Notes: a model not told the origin generated them from the sequence alone. A stretch of 64,000 nucleotides of DNA from Paracoccus aerius (GCF_014656455.1 NZ_BNCL01000006.1:157431-221430), one strand, 5' to 3'; counted from the stretch's first letter, positions 53,054 to 62,542 are shown. A program made the numbers and translations.

Positions 53054-53928
53054 TGTCCCCCATTCCGCCGCCGACCTCTGCCATGCAGCCGGTCCTTCGC
53101 GCGCTGCGGCTGCCGCAGTTCGGCTGGGGCAGCAAGATCGCCGCCCTGGTGCTGGCCGTGATCGTGGTGCTGACGCTGCTGGCGCAGTGGATCGCGCCGC
53201 ATGACCCGCTGACCATGAACCCGCTGGCCCGCCTGAAAGGCCCGATCGAAGGGCACCCCCTGGGCACCGACAATTTCGGCCGCGACATCTTCAGCCGGGT
53301 GCTGATCGGCGGGCAGTTGTCGCTGATCATCGGCATCGCCACCGCCGTCGTCTCGGTCCTGATCGGGCTGGTGATCGGCATGGTCGCGGGCTTCTTCCGC
53401 ACGGCCGATGCGATCATCATGCGGATGATGGACGCGCTGATGGCGATCCCGTCGATCCTGCTGGCCATCGCGCTTGTCGCGTTGAACGGGCCGTCGGTCG
53501 GATCGGTCATCGCGGCCATTACCATCCCCGAAATCCCGCGCGTCGTGCGCCTGGTCCGGGCCGTCGTGCTGGCGGCGCGCGAGGAACCCTATGTCGAGGC
53601 CGCCATCGCCCTTGGCACATCCATGCCGAAAATCCTGGTCCGCCACCTGGTCCCGAACACCCTGGCGCCCCTGATCGTGCAGGGCACCTATATCCTGGCC
53701 TCCGCCATCCTGACCGAGGCGATCCTGTCCTTCCTGGGCGCGGGCGTCAGCACCGAGACCCCCACCTGGGGCAACATCATGGCCGAGGGGCGCATGTTCT
53801 TCCGCATCAAGCCGGAACTGATCCTGTATCCGGGGCTGGCGCTGTCGCTGTGCATCCTGTCGATCAACCTTCTGGGCGATGCCGCACGCGACATGCTGGA
53901 CCCGCGGCTGAAGAAACGGGCGGGATAG
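53053..53928 (+). CDS. Dipeptide/oligopeptide ABC permease (DppC type)
   Basis: 291 residues. Soluble loop GHPLGTDNFGRDIFSRVLIG, EAA region EPYVEAAIALGTSMPKILVR and the tail GDAARDMLDPRLKKR are the DppC pattern. It is translationally coupled to the DppB-type gene and followed after four bases by the fused ATPase gene. Confidence 0.93.
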   Translation: MSPIPPPTSAMQPVLRALRLPQFGWGSKIAALVLAVIVVLTLLAQWIAPHDPLTMNPLARLKGPIEGHPLGTDNFGRDIFSRVLIGGQLSLIIGIATAVVSVLIGLVIGMVAGFFRTADAIIMRMMDALMAIPSILLAIALVALNGPSVGSVIAAITIPEIPRVVRLVRAVVLAAREEPYVEAAIALGTSMPKILVRHLVPNTLAPLIVQGTYILASAILTEAILSFLGAGVSTETPTWGNIMAEGRMFFRIKPELILYPGLALSLCILSINLLGDAARDMLDPRLKKRAG

Positions 53929-53932
53929 ACCG

Positions 53933-55606
53933 ATGCTGTTCAAGACACGCAATTTCGACGCCGCGCCCGTCGCGCTTCAGGCCCGAAATCTGACCGTTAG
54001 CCTGCCGGAAACGCCGGGCAACCCTCAGGTTCTGAAGAGCATCGACGTAACCATCCGGCAGGGCGAAACCGTCTGCCTTGTGGGCGAATCCGGGTCCGGC
54101 AAGTCGGTGACCTCACTGGCCATCATGGGCCTTCTGCCCGAGGCTCTGAAAGTCGCGTCAGGGACAATTGCCCTGCAGGGCCGTGACCTGCTGCCCCTCA
54201 GCCAGGCGCAGATGCGCGAGCTTCGCGCCGCCCGCGTGGCCATGATCTTCCAGGAACCGATGACGGCGCTGAACCCTGTCCTGCGGATCGGCGACCAGAT
54301 CATGGAGGTGATGGAGCTTCACACCGACCTGCCCCTCGCCGAACGTCGCAGGCGCGCCTTGGCGATCATGGAACAGGTGCATCTGCCCGATGTGGACCGC
54401 ATCTTCCGGTCCTATCCCCACCAGCTGTCGGGCGGGCAGCGCCAGCGGATCATGATCGCAATGGCCCTGGTGCTGGAACCCGTTCTGCTGATCGCGGACG
54501 AACCGACCACGGCCCTGGACGTGACCACGCAGAAGCAGATCCTGTCGCTGATCGACGAACTGCAGCAAAAGCACGGAACGGCCGTGCTGTTCATCACCCA
54601 TGACATGGGCGTCGTGGCCGAGATCGCGGATACGGTCTATGTGATGAAGCACGGTGAGATCGTCGAACATGGCCCCGTCGAAACCCTGCTGCGCCATCCC
54701 CGGGCCGATTACACCCGCAAGCTGCTGTCGGCCGTCCCTAGCCTGTCGCCCCGCGACGCGCGGGTGGTTGCCGATGACACGGTTCTTCGGGTCGAGGCTC
54801 TGAACAAGGTCTATGGGGGCGGCGGCATCCTGAAGTCGCTGCCGCAGGCCCATGCCGCCAAGGACGTGGCCTTCACCCTGTCGCGCGGGCGCACCCTGGG
54901 GATCGTGGGCGAATCCGGGTCCGGCAAATCCACGGTCGCGCGCTGCATCATGCGGCTGATCGACCCGACATCGGGACGGATCATGCTGGACGGCACCGAC
55001 ATCGCGGATCTTTCGCGCCGTGCCCTGCGCCCGCACCGTCAAAAGCTGCAGGTGGTGTTCCAGGATCCGATGCGGTCGCTGAACCCCCGCTGGACCATTG
55101 CCGAAAGCCTGATCGAAGGTCCGCTGAACTATGGCACCCCCCGCCGCGAGGCCTTGGCCGAGGCCGCGCGCCTGATGGGCGTCGTGGGGCTGCCGGAGGA
55201 TGCCTTGGCGCGCTATCCCCACCAGTTTTCCGGCGGTCAGCGCCAGCGGATTGCCATCGCGCGGGCCGTGATGATGCGCCCCGATGTGCTGGTGGCGGAC
55301 GAAGCCGTGTCGGCGCTCGACGTGTCGGTACAGGCGCAGGTGCTGGATCTGCTGGACCAGTTGCAGCGCGACCTGGGGATCGCCATCGTCTTCATCACCC
55401 ATGACCTGCGCGTCGCCGCCCAGATCTGCGACGAGGTGATCGTGATGAGCCGCGGCGCCGTTGTCGAACACGGCCCCGCCGCCGAGGTGTTGGCAGCCCC
55501 AGCCCACGCTTATACCCGCGCCCTGATCGACGCCGCGCCCGGCCGGTTCTGGGATTTCCACAATTTCCGCGAACTGCCGAAGGTGACCCATGCCCAACCT
55601 GCCTGA
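53933..55606 (+). CDS. Fused dipeptide ABC ATPase (DppD-DppF in one chain)
   Basis: 557 residues, two complete nucleotide-binding domains in tandem. Domain 1: Walker [10 protein letters not shown] (about 46), signature [15 protein letters not shown], Walker [17 protein letters not shown]. Domain 2: Walker [14 protein letters not shown] (about 325), signature [17 protein letters not shown], Walker [17 protein letters not shown]. The second Walker B has DEAVSALD where DEPVSALD is usual; the catalytic Glu is kept. Each half ends with the oligopeptide ATPase tail. Its last 17 bases overlap the start of the M20 gene. Confidence 0.92.
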   Translation: MLFKTRNFDAAPVALQARNLTVSLPETPGNPQVLKSIDVTIRQGETVCLVGESGSGKSVTSLAIMGLLPEALKVASGTIALQGRDLLPLSQAQMRELRAARVAMIFQEPMTALNPVLRIGDQIMEVMELHTDLPLAERRRRALAIMEQVHLPDVDRIFRSYPHQLSGGQRQRIMIAMALVLEPVLLIADEPTTALDVTTQKQILSLIDELQQKHGTAVLFITHDMGVVAEIADTVYVMKHGEIVEHGPVETLLRHPRADYTRKLLSAVPSLSPRDARVVADDTVLRVEALNKVYGGGGILKSLPQAHAAKDVAFTLSRGRTLGIVGESGSGKSTVARCIMRLIDPTSGRIMLDGTDIADLSRRALRPHRQKLQVVFQDPMRSLNPRWTIAESLIEGPLNYGTPRREALAEAARLMGVVGLPEDALARYPHQFSGGQRQRIAIARAVMMRPDVLVADEAVSALDVSVQAQVLDLLDQLQRDLGIAIVFITHDLRVAAQICDEVIVMSRGAVVEHGPAAEVLAAPAHAYTRALIDAAPGRFWDFHNFRELPKVTHAQPA

Positions 55607-56765
55607 GATCGACGCTGCCGCCTCCGAACTGGACGCCATCTTCCGGGACCTGCACGCCAACCCCGAGATCGGGCTGGAGGAGGTGCGCACCGCAGGGGTC
55701 GTGGCGGCCAAGCTGCGCGAATATGGTGTGGACGAGGTGCATGAAGGCGTCGGCAAGACGGGCGTCGTCGGCCTGCTGCGGGGACGCGGCCAGGGCAACC
55801 GGCGCGTCGGCCTGCGCGCCGACATGGACGCCCTGCCGATCCAGGAAGCCAGCGGCGTGGACTATGCCTCGCGGAACGCGGGCAAGATGCACGCCTGCGG
55901 CCATGACGGGCACACGACGATGCTGCTGGGCGCCGCGAAATACCTGGCCGCCAGCCGCAACTTCGACGGCACCGCCGTCTTCATCTTCCAGCCGGCCGAG
56001 GAAGGCTTGGGCGGCGCGCGCGGCATGATCGCGGACGGGCTGTTCCAACGCTTCCCGGTGGACGAGGTTTACGGGATGCACAACCAGCCCACTGGCAAGC
56101 CGGGGCAGGCCACGATCTGCCGCGGCCCCGCCATGGCAGGCGCGTCCTTCTTTGACATCGCAGTCAGCGGCAAGGGCAGCCACGCTGCCATGCCGCACCA
56201 GTCGCGCGACGCACTGGTCGTCGCATCCGGCCTTGTCGGCCAGTTCCAGACCGTGCTGGGCCGCAACGTCGCACCGCTTGACCGCGCGGTGCTGTCCGTG
56301 ACCCAGATCCACGCAGGCAGCGCCTATAACGTGGTGCCGGAAACGGCGGCCCTGGCCGGGACGATCCGCTTTTTCCGGCCCGAGGTGCGCGACCTGATGC
56401 AGTCCCGGATGCGCGACATCTGCGACGGAATCGCACGGGCCTTCGGCGTCGCCATCACCGTCGAGTTCCGCGAAATCTTCGATGTGCTGGTCAATGACGA
56501 GGATCTGACGGATGCCTGGGCGCAGGCCGCGGCCGATGTCGTTGGCCAGGCCCAGGTCGATACCGAGAGCGAACCCTTTACCGGGTCCGAGGATTTCGCC
56601 GACATGCTGCAACAGGTACCGGGCGCCTATGGCAACCTGAGCCACGCGGGCACGGTGCCGCTGCACAATCCGGGCTTCGTCCTGGATCCCGCCATCCTGC
56701 CGGTGGGCGCCTCGATCTATGCCCGGCTGATCGAACGCCGCCTGCCCCTGGGGGACGCGGCATGA
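55590..56765 (+). CDS. M20D amidohydrolase (hippurate hydrolase/aminoacylase-like)
   Basis: 391 residues. Metal-site motifs: GLRADMDALPIQE, GKMHACGHDGHTTMLLG, FQPAEEGLGGARGMIADG, and TGSEDFADMLQQVPGAY. These fit the HipO/IAA-amino-acid hydrolase group, which cleaves N-acyl amino acids. Cytoplasmic, with a lid domain for dimerisation. The start at 55590 lies within the ATPase gene, 17 bases before its end, with AAGGTGACCC before the ATG. It would cut an amide bond in the imported compound. Confidence 0.9.
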   Translation: MPNLPEIDAAASELDAIFRDLHANPEIGLEEVRTAGVVAAKLREYGVDEVHEGVGKTGVVGLLRGRGQGNRRVGLRADMDALPIQEASGVDYASRNAGKMHACGHDGHTTMLLGAAKYLAASRNFDGTAVFIFQPAEEGLGGARGMIADGLFQRFPVDEVYGMHNQPTGKPGQATICRGPAMAGASFFDIAVSGKGSHAAMPHQSRDALVVASGLVGQFQTVLGRNVAPLDRAVLSVTQIHAGSAYNVVPETAALAGTIRFFRPEVRDLMQSRMRDICDGIARAFGVAITVEFREIFDVLVNDEDLTDAWAQAAADVVGQAQVDTESEPFTGSEDFADMLQQVPGAYGNLSHAGTVPLHNPGFVLDPAILPVGASIYARLIERRLPLGDAA

Positions 56766-57892
56766 GCGCCCTGGACCTGCCCTTCGACGCCGACCGGATG
56801 CTGGACGGCCTGCGCCCCTGGATAGAATGCGAAAGCCCCACCTGGGACGCGGCTGCCGTCAGCCGGATGATGGACCTGGCCGCCCGCGACCTGGCTGCCA
56901 TCGGCGCCACTGTCGAGACGATCCCCGGTACCAAGGGCTTCGGCACCTCGATCCGCGCGAGTTTTCCGCACCCCGACCAGGGCAAGCCCGGCATCCTCGT
57001 GTCCGGCCACATGGACACCGTCCATCCCATCGGCACCCTGGAGACCCTGCCCTTCCGGCGCGAAGGGGGGCTGGCCTATGGTCCCGGCATCATGGACATG
57101 AAGGGCGGCAACTATGTCTTCCTGGAAGCCATGCGCCAGATCGGCAAGGCCGGCCTGACCACGCCCCTGCCCGTCACCTTCCTGTTCACCCCGGACGAGG
57201 AGGTCGGCACCCCCGCCACGCGCGGCCTGATCGAGGACGCGGCGCGGGGCCAACGCGCGGTTCTGGTGCCCGAGCCGGCCTCGCCGGATGGCGGCGCGGT
57301 GATCGGCCGCTATGCCATTGCACGCTTCGACCTGTTGACGCAGGGTCGTCCCAGCCACGCTGGCTGGGCGCTCAAGGACGGGCGGTCGGCCATCGCCGCG
57401 ATGGCCAAGCGCATCCTGCAGATCGAGGCCATGACCACCGAGGACTGCACCTTCTCGGTTGGCGTGATCCATGCCGGGCAGTGGGTCAACTGCGTCTCAT
57501 CCTCGTGCCGGGCCGAGGTTCTGAGCATGGCGAAGACGCAAGATGATCTGGATCGGGGCGTCGCCGCCATGCTTGCCCTGCAAGGAGAGGAAGACGGCGT
57601 CGAGTTCATCGTGACCCGCGGCGTCACCCGCCCGGTCTGGGAACCGCAGCCCGGCACGATGGCGCTTTACGACCTGGCGCGGCAGTTGTCGTCCCGGATC
57701 GGCTTCGATCTGGCAGCAGGCAGCGCCGGCGGCGGCTCGGACGGCAACTTCACCGGCGCCATGGGCGTACCAACGCTGGATTCGATCGGCGTTCGCGGCA
57801 AGGGACTGCACACCTTGAACGAACATATCGAGATCGCGAGCTTGTCGGAACGCGCAAGGCTTGCCGCCGGCCTGCTGACCGAGATCCAGTGA
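56762..57892 (+). CDS. M20 peptidase, glutamate carboxypeptidase (CPG2)-like
   Basis: 376 residues. LVSGHMDTVHPIGTLETLPF, YGPGIMDMKGGNYVFLEA, FTPDEEVGTPATRGLIED and the lid motif QGRPSHAGWALKDGRSAIAA match the CPG2/ArgE-type M20A peptidases with a two-metal site. A C-terminal His in GKGLHTLNEHIEIASL completes the site. CPG2 removes C-terminal Glu from folate-like compounds; other members cut dipeptides. It overlaps the preceding M20 gene (ATGA) and is last in the operon. Confidence 0.88.
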   Translation: MSALDLPFDADRMLDGLRPWIECESPTWDAAAVSRMMDLAARDLAAIGATVETIPGTKGFGTSIRASFPHPDQGKPGILVSGHMDTVHPIGTLETLPFRREGGLAYGPGIMDMKGGNYVFLEAMRQIGKAGLTTPLPVTFLFTPDEEVGTPATRGLIEDAARGQRAVLVPEPASPDGGAVIGRYAIARFDLLTQGRPSHAGWALKDGRSAIAAMAKRILQIEAMTTEDCTFSVGVIHAGQWVNCVSSSCRAEVLSMAKTQDDLDRGVAAMLALQGEEDGVEFIVTRGVTRPVWEPQPGTMALYDLARQLSSRIGFDLAAGSAGGGSDGNFTGAMGVPTLDSIGVRGKGLHTLNEHIEIASLSERARLAAGLLTEIQ

Positions 57893-58321
57893 CGTCCGTA
57901 ATCGTCGTTGGACAGCCGAGAGCCGGCATCGAGGTTCGGTCTTTGCCCTTCGCCAGCCTCGCATTGGTGCCTCCCGCGCCGCGAAATGGGCCACAAGGCC
58001 CTGATCTGCCGGTCGGACAAGGACTGCGCCGCGTTGTGCATCAGCACGGCGCGGCTTCCGACCGCGCGTTCTCCGTCCCAGCACAAGAACAACCGTTTCG
58101 CAGGATAGGCCGGCCTTTGGCATTCCAAGTTCGAAACAAAAGCTTTGCGTTGCGAGAGCATAGTCTTCGGCACCCATGCCACGCCGACTGCCGCCAGCAA
58201 GGCCGGGCAGGGTCAGGATCGCCATCGCCTTGAACAAAGGCACGGCCACGGCCGCCCATCGCCAAGAGGAACGATGCCCTGCCGGAAAATGTTGATCCTG
58301 AAGTTGGCGCAGGAGGTGACG
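57893..58321. other. 429-base stretch without a convincing gene
   Basis: No open frame here has a start with a ribosome site and a recognisable product. On the minus strand a frame reading KAFVSNLECQRPAYP and later LFLCWDGERAVGSR looks less random than a typical shadow and could be a remnant of a transposase or other decayed gene, but I cannot match it. Composition is mixed and slightly less GC-rich than around it. Confidence 0.35.
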
Positions 58322-58489
58322 ATGTCCGACAAAGAACAAGGCGTGCCAGACGATCTGGAGAAGGATCAGACCACCCGTCCTTCGCTGCGAAAGGGTGACG
58401 GCCCAATCAAACCGTCGGGCACGGCACGGCAGCCCAGGTTCGACCGCAAGACCGGCGCCGGACCTGCCAGCGACGATCCGACCGAGTAG
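58322..58489 (+). CDS. Small hydrophilic protein of 55 residues, unknown
   Basis: An ideal ribosome site, AGGAGGTGACG, lies directly before ATG 58322. The product is charged and Pro/Gly-rich, with no hydrophobic stretch (MSDKEQGVPDDLEKDQTTRP; then RKGDGPIKPSGTARQP; ends ASDDPTE). It appears intrinsically disordered. I recognise no family, but similar short disordered proteins occur as stress-induced proteins. A longer frame open upstream to 58145 lacks any start signal. Placed 82 bases before another small ORF and the decarboxylase. Confidence 0.6.
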   Translation: MSDKEQGVPDDLEKDQTTRPSLRKGDGPIKPSGTARQPRFDRKTGAGPASDDPTE

Positions 58490-58570
58490 CGCCGCAGCGG
58501 CTTCCATCGCGGACGCGACATCTTTATTGCATGGGACGGATGACAGGCAGAGCAGGAGGCTGCGCCTTCG

Positions 58571-58708
58571 ATGCCGCCGGGATGGAATGCAATCCTGGCG
58601 ATGATCATCATCACGACCGTGTTCAGCTATCCGCGCGGCCTTGACGGGCCAGTCCACACTGGAAAGAACGTGGCAACCAAGGTGACGCCCGAAAAGGAAG
58701 ACCAATGA
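58571..58708 (+). CDS. 45-residue ORF coupled to the decarboxylase gene
   Basis: ATG 58571 opens a frame MPPGWNAILAMIIITTVFSY with a possible membrane segment, followed by a charged tail that ends EKEDQ. Its TGA overlaps the ATG of the decarboxylase gene (ATGA at 58705-58708), the arrangement typical of coupled genes. AGGAGG lies upstream but 13 bases away, longer than ideal. No family known. It may be a leader peptide that couples decarboxylase translation, a small membrane protein, or chance; the exact overlap makes chance less likely. Confidence 0.45.
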   Translation: MPPGWNAILAMIIITTVFSYPRGLDGPVHTGKNVATKVTPEKEDQ

Positions 58709-60993
58709 AGTTTCGTTTCCCCATCGTCATCATCGATGAAGACTTCCGCTCGGAGAACACCTCGGGGCTTGGGATCCGCGGCCTGGCCGAGGCCATCGAG
58801 GCAGAGGGCTTCGAGGTGCTGGGCGCCACCACCTATGGCGACCTGTCTAAGTTCGCGCAGCAGCAAAGCCGCGCCAGTGCCTTCGTGCTGTCGATCGACG
58901 ACGAGGAGTTCAGCCCCGGCCCAGACCTTGACCCGGCCGTCGTGAACCTGCGGTCCTTCATCGAGGAGGTGCGGTGGAAGAATGCCGACGTTCCGATCTT
59001 CCTGCATGGCGAGACCAAGACCAGCCGGCACCTGCCCAACGACATCCTGCGCGAATTGCACGGCTTCATCCACATGTTCGAGGACACGCCGGAATTCGTG
59101 GCCAAGCACATCATCCGCGAGGCGAAAAGCTATCTTGAGGGGATCCAGCCGCCCTTCTTCAAGGCCCTGCTGGATTATGCCGAGGACGGGTCCTATTCCT
59201 GGCACTGTCCGGGCCATTCGGGCGGCGTGGCCTTCCTGAAATCACCGATCGGGCAGATGTATCACCAGTTCTATGGCGAGAACATGCTGCGGGCGGATGT
59301 CTGCAACGCGGTCGAGGAACTGGGCCAGCTTCTGGACCACAACGGCGCCATCGGCGCGTCCGAACGCAATGCCGCGCGGATCTTCAACGCCGACCATTGC
59401 TTCTTCGTGACCAACGGCACCTCGACCTCGAACAAGATGGTCTGGCACCATACGGTCGCGCCCGGCGACGTGGTCGTCGTGGACCGCAACTGCCACAAGT
59501 CGATCCTGCACGCGATCATCATGACCGGCGCCATCCCGGTCTTCCTGCGGCCCACCCGCAACCATTGGGGCATCATCGGCCCCATCGCCCATTCCGAGTT
59601 CGAGCCGGAATCCATCCGGGCCAAGATCAGGTCGAACCCCCTGCTGCAGGACGTGGACGCGGAACAGGTCAAGCCGCGCATCATGACGCTGACGCAATCG
59701 ACCTATGACGGCGTCCTCTACAATACCGAGGAAATCAAGCGGATGCTGGATGGCTATGTGGACAATCTCCACTTCGACGAAGCCTGGATCCCGCATGCGG
59801 CCTTCCATCCGTTCTATGGCACCTATCACGCGATGGGCCGCAAGCGCGACCGGACGCAGCATTCGGTGACCTATGCGACCCAGTCGATCCACAAGCTGCT
59901 GGCCGGCATCTCTCAGGCAAGCCATGTGCTGGTCCAGGACTCGAACGAGGTGAAGCTGGACCGTCACCTGTTCAACGAATCCTACCTGATGCATACCTCG
60001 ACCAGCCCGCAATATTCGATCATCGCCAGCTGCGACGTGGCCGCCGCGATGATGGAGCCGCCCGGCGGCACGGCGCTTGTCGAGGAGTCGATCCTGGAGG
60101 CCCTGGACTTCCGCCGGGCCATGCGCAAGGTCGACGAAGAGTTCGGCGAAAACGACTGGTGGTTCCAGGTCTGGGGGCCAGAGGCGCTCGAGGAAGAGGG
60201 GATCGGCCGCACCAAGGACTGGGTGCTGCGCCGCACCGACAGCGAAGGCGTTCAGCGCGACGGAGAGGACAGCTGGCACGGCTTTGGCGACATGGCGCCC
60301 GGCTTCAACATGCTGGACCCGATCAAGGCGACCATCATCACCCCCGGCCTGGACATCGAGGGTCGCTTCGACACCACCGGCATTCCGGCTTCGATCGTGT
60401 CGAAATACCTGGCAGAACATGGCGTCGTCGTCGAAAAGACCGGCCTTTACAGCTTCTTCATCCTGTTCACGATCGGCATCACCAAGGGCCGCTGGAACAC
60501 GCTTGTCGCGGCGCTCCAGCAGTTCAAGGACGACTATGACCGCAACCAGCCCCTGTGGCGCGTGATGCCGGAATTCTGCGCCAAGCATCCCCGCTACGAA
60601 CGGATGGGCCTGCGCGATCTCAGCCAGCACGTCCATGCGCTTTATGCGAAATACGATGTCGCGCGCCTGTCGACGGAAATCTATCTGTCGGACCACCATC
60701 CCGCGATGACCCCGTCCGAGGCATTCTCTCACATCGCGCGGCGCAAGACCCAGCGGGTGGCGATCGACGACCTGCAAGGGCGTATCACGACAAGCCTCGT
60801 GACGCCCTATCCGCCCGGCATCCCGCTTCTGATCCCCGGCGAGACCTTCAACGCCAAGATCGTCGACTACCTGCGCTTCAACCGCGAATTCGCCCGCGAA
60901 TGCCCCGGTTTTGAAACCGACATCCACGGCCTGGTCACCGAAACAAACGCAGACGGCGAGATCTGCCACTATGCCGACTGCGTGGCAATTTGA
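58705..60993 (+). CDS. Orn/Lys/Arg decarboxylase, class III (AdiA/LdcC type)
   Basis: 762 residues, PLP-dependent. An N-terminal receiver-like wing domain (PIVIIDEDFRSENTSGLGIR) leads to the aspartate-aminotransferase-fold core with WHCPGHSGGVAFLKSPIG, LTQSTYDGVLYN, HFDEAWIPHAAFHPFYGTYH, and the PLP Lys about 397 in ATQSIHKLLAGISQASHVL. The C-terminal domain follows (YPPGIPLLIPGE). Length and motifs fit the large acid-type or biosynthetic arginine/lysine decarboxylases. Substrate among Arg, Lys and Orn is not settled; no antiporter or SpeB-like gene is adjacent. AAGGAAG precedes the ATG, which overlaps the small ORF before it. Confidence 0.92.
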   Translation: MKFRFPIVIIDEDFRSENTSGLGIRGLAEAIEAEGFEVLGATTYGDLSKFAQQQSRASAFVLSIDDEEFSPGPDLDPAVVNLRSFIEEVRWKNADVPIFLHGETKTSRHLPNDILRELHGFIHMFEDTPEFVAKHIIREAKSYLEGIQPPFFKALLDYAEDGSYSWHCPGHSGGVAFLKSPIGQMYHQFYGENMLRADVCNAVEELGQLLDHNGAIGASERNAARIFNADHCFFVTNGTSTSNKMVWHHTVAPGDVVVVDRNCHKSILHAIIMTGAIPVFLRPTRNHWGIIGPIAHSEFEPESIRAKIRSNPLLQDVDAEQVKPRIMTLTQSTYDGVLYNTEEIKRMLDGYVDNLHFDEAWIPHAAFHPFYGTYHAMGRKRDRTQHSVTYATQSIHKLLAGISQASHVLVQDSNEVKLDRHLFNESYLMHTSTSPQYSIIASCDVAAAMMEPPGGTALVEESILEALDFRRAMRKVDEEFGENDWWFQVWGPEALEEEGIGRTKDWVLRRTDSEGVQRDGEDSWHGFGDMAPGFNMLDPIKATIITPGLDIEGRFDTTGIPASIVSKYLAEHGVVVEKTGLYSFFILFTIGITKGRWNTLVAALQQFKDDYDRNQPLWRVMPEFCAKHPRYERMGLRDLSQHVHALYAKYDVARLSTEIYLSDHHPAMTPSEAFSHIARRKTQRVAIDDLQGRITTSLVTPYPPGIPLLIPGETFNAKIVDYLRFNREFARECPGFETDIHGLVTETNADGEICHYADCVAI

Positions 60994-61136
60994 GAGGGCG
61001 GCGGCAGGTGCCTGTCTTTCTGGCTACGCCAGTCCTGGCGGAACTGACGGGACGCCACGGCAATGGGCGCGATGATCCCTTTCCAAGTCCAGGAGGAGGG
61101 GCACAGGAATGGCTTCTTGAACAAAAGCGGGACGAG
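60994..61136. other. Convergent spacer at the edge of an A+T-richer segment
   Basis: Between converging genes. Short inverted repeats (for example TGGC with GCCA around 61020-61045) are present but no convincing terminator. Base composition begins to fall here towards the A+T-richer right end. Confidence 0.35.
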
Positions 61137-61538
61137 TTACCCGCGTTGTGGTTCCCTGAAGACCCAGGATCGATTGATCATAAAGCTCAGCATTGGCACC
61201 AAAATCAGAGCCAGCAGAAAGCCGGTCTGATAGTCCAGTTTGAAAGCATGGACGCTTATCGCCATGATCGCCATGTTTGAAAGCAATCCCACCGCAAGCG
61301 AAACAATGAACCTTAGAATTTGCGACACGCCATGCTGGCTGCGCTTTCTGAAGACCCACAGCGATTGCCCTAGATAAGTGATACCAAGGGCACAAAGAAA
61401 GGCCAAACCATTCGCGGGCGTGGGAGGAATTCGAACCAGTTCGACCAGAACGGTCAAGACAAGATAATGCATGGCAGTGGCGGCAAGGCCAACGATGCCG
61501 AAACGTGTCACTTCAATAAACGAGTTTCCCGCCTTCAT
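61137..61538 (-). CDS. GtrA-like membrane protein
   Basis: 133 residues with four membrane segments: RFGIVGLAATAMHYLVLTVL, GLAFLCALGITYLGQSLWVF, a third around FIVSLAVGLLSNMAIMAISV, and LALILVPMLSFMINRSWVF. This is the GtrA flippase family, thought to move undecaprenyl-phosphate-linked sugar across the inner membrane. Its start overlaps the stop of the GtrB-like gene by ATGA, the standard gtr pairing. Confidence 0.9.
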   Translation of the reverse strand: MKAGNSFIEVTRFGIVGLAATAMHYLVLTVLVELVRIPPTPANGLAFLCALGITYLGQSLWVFRKRSQHGVSQILRFIVSLAVGLLSNMAIMAISVHAFKLDYQTGFLLALILVPMLSFMINRSWVFREPQRG

Positions 61539-62542
61539 CTTGCAGCTTTCGAGTATGCAAGAAGTGTCTCGACCGGAGAAGATGATTCTGTTTGCGGTCG
61601 CAGCCCAACCTGTTCACGAACAACATAAATTGGGCGCTGTTTAGATTCGATGTAGAGTCGGCCAAGATATTCACCGATTATCCCCAGCGAGATCAGTTGG
61701 ACTGCGCCAAGCATCAGCACCACCGCCATGAGCGATGCATAACCTGGCACGTCGCGCCCAAAAAACAGGGTCTGCAGGATAATTGTTATCGTATAGCTCA
61801 CGGAAAACACGGCAACGATCCCCCCGACATAGGTCCAGACGCGGAGCGGAACCGTGGAAAAGCTCGTAAGTCCGTCAAGTGCGAAGTTCCACAATTTCCA
61901 ATAGTTGAACTTGCTGGTGCCAACTGCGCGTGCGGGCCTTGTGTAAGGCACCCCAATGCTCTGGAATCCCACCCAGGCAAAGATGCCTTTCATGAAACGG
62001 TTGCGTTCGCGCAGACGAAGCGTCGCCTGCAAGGCCGGACGGCTCATCAACCGGAAGTCACCGACATTCGGCTCGATCTTCAACGACGAAAGACGATTGA
62101 AGAGTGAATAGAAAAGACCTGCCGATCCGCTTTTGGCTGCAGTATCACTGGCGCGGTCGCTACGCTGGCCATAGACGACGTCGTATCCTTCGCGCCATAG
62201 CTGGACAAATCTTGCAATAAGTTCGGGTGGATCCTGAAGGTCCACATCCATAGGGATCACTGCATCACCGGTTGCCGCTTCCAGGCCGGCTGTCAGGGCT
62301 GCCTCTTTCCCAAAATTCCTGCTGAGGCGCACCATGCAGACCGCTGGATTAGCAGCATGGACCTGATGCAAAACCTGGCTTGTACGATCGGTCGAGCCAT
62401 CGTCGACGAAGATGATCTCGTACTCGAGGCGGTCGATGTCCTGGATGATCGGGATGACCTTTTCCAGGAAAAGTCCGATCGCATCCTCTTCGTTAAGAAC
62501 GGGAACGACGACGGAAAGACGCTGCACTGAAAGGGAAGGCAT
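61535..62542 (-). CDS. GtrB-like undecaprenyl-phosphate glycosyltransferase (GT2)
   Basis: 335 residues. The GT2 domain shows LSVVVPVLNEEDAIGLFLEK, EIIFVDDGSTDRTSQVLHQV and PMDVDLQDPPELIARFVQLW, followed by two C-terminal membrane helices (VWTYVGGIVAVFSVSYTITI; MAVVLMLGAVQLISLGIIGE). It should transfer glucose or another sugar from a nucleotide sugar to undecaprenyl phosphate on the cytoplasmic face. With the GtrA-like flippase and the GT87 protein it makes a complete three-gene O-antigen or surface-glycan modification set. Codons are richer in A/T than in the rest of the window. Confidence 0.92.
   Translation of the reverse strand: MPSLSVQRLSVVVPVLNEEDAIGLFLEKVIPIIQDIDRLEYEIIFVDDGSTDRTSQVLHQVHAANPAVCMVRLSRNFGKEAALTAGLEAATGDAVIPMDVDLQDPPELIARFVQLWREGYDVVYGQRSDRASDTAAKSGSAGLFYSLFNRLSSLKIEPNVGDFRLMSRPALQATLRLRERNRFMKGIFAWVGFQSIGVPYTRPARAVGTSKFNYWKLWNFALDGLTSFSTVPLRVWTYVGGIVAVFSVSYTITIILQTLFFGRDVPGYASLMAVVLMLGAVQLISLGIIGEYLGRLYIESKQRPIYVVREQVGLRPQTESSSPVETLLAYSKAAR

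Noticed and set aside
57497..58705. Minus-strand open frame of about 400 codons across the M20 gene end and the following gap
   Set aside because: Most of it lies opposite the well-supported M20 peptidase; the translation has no domain and no start signal.
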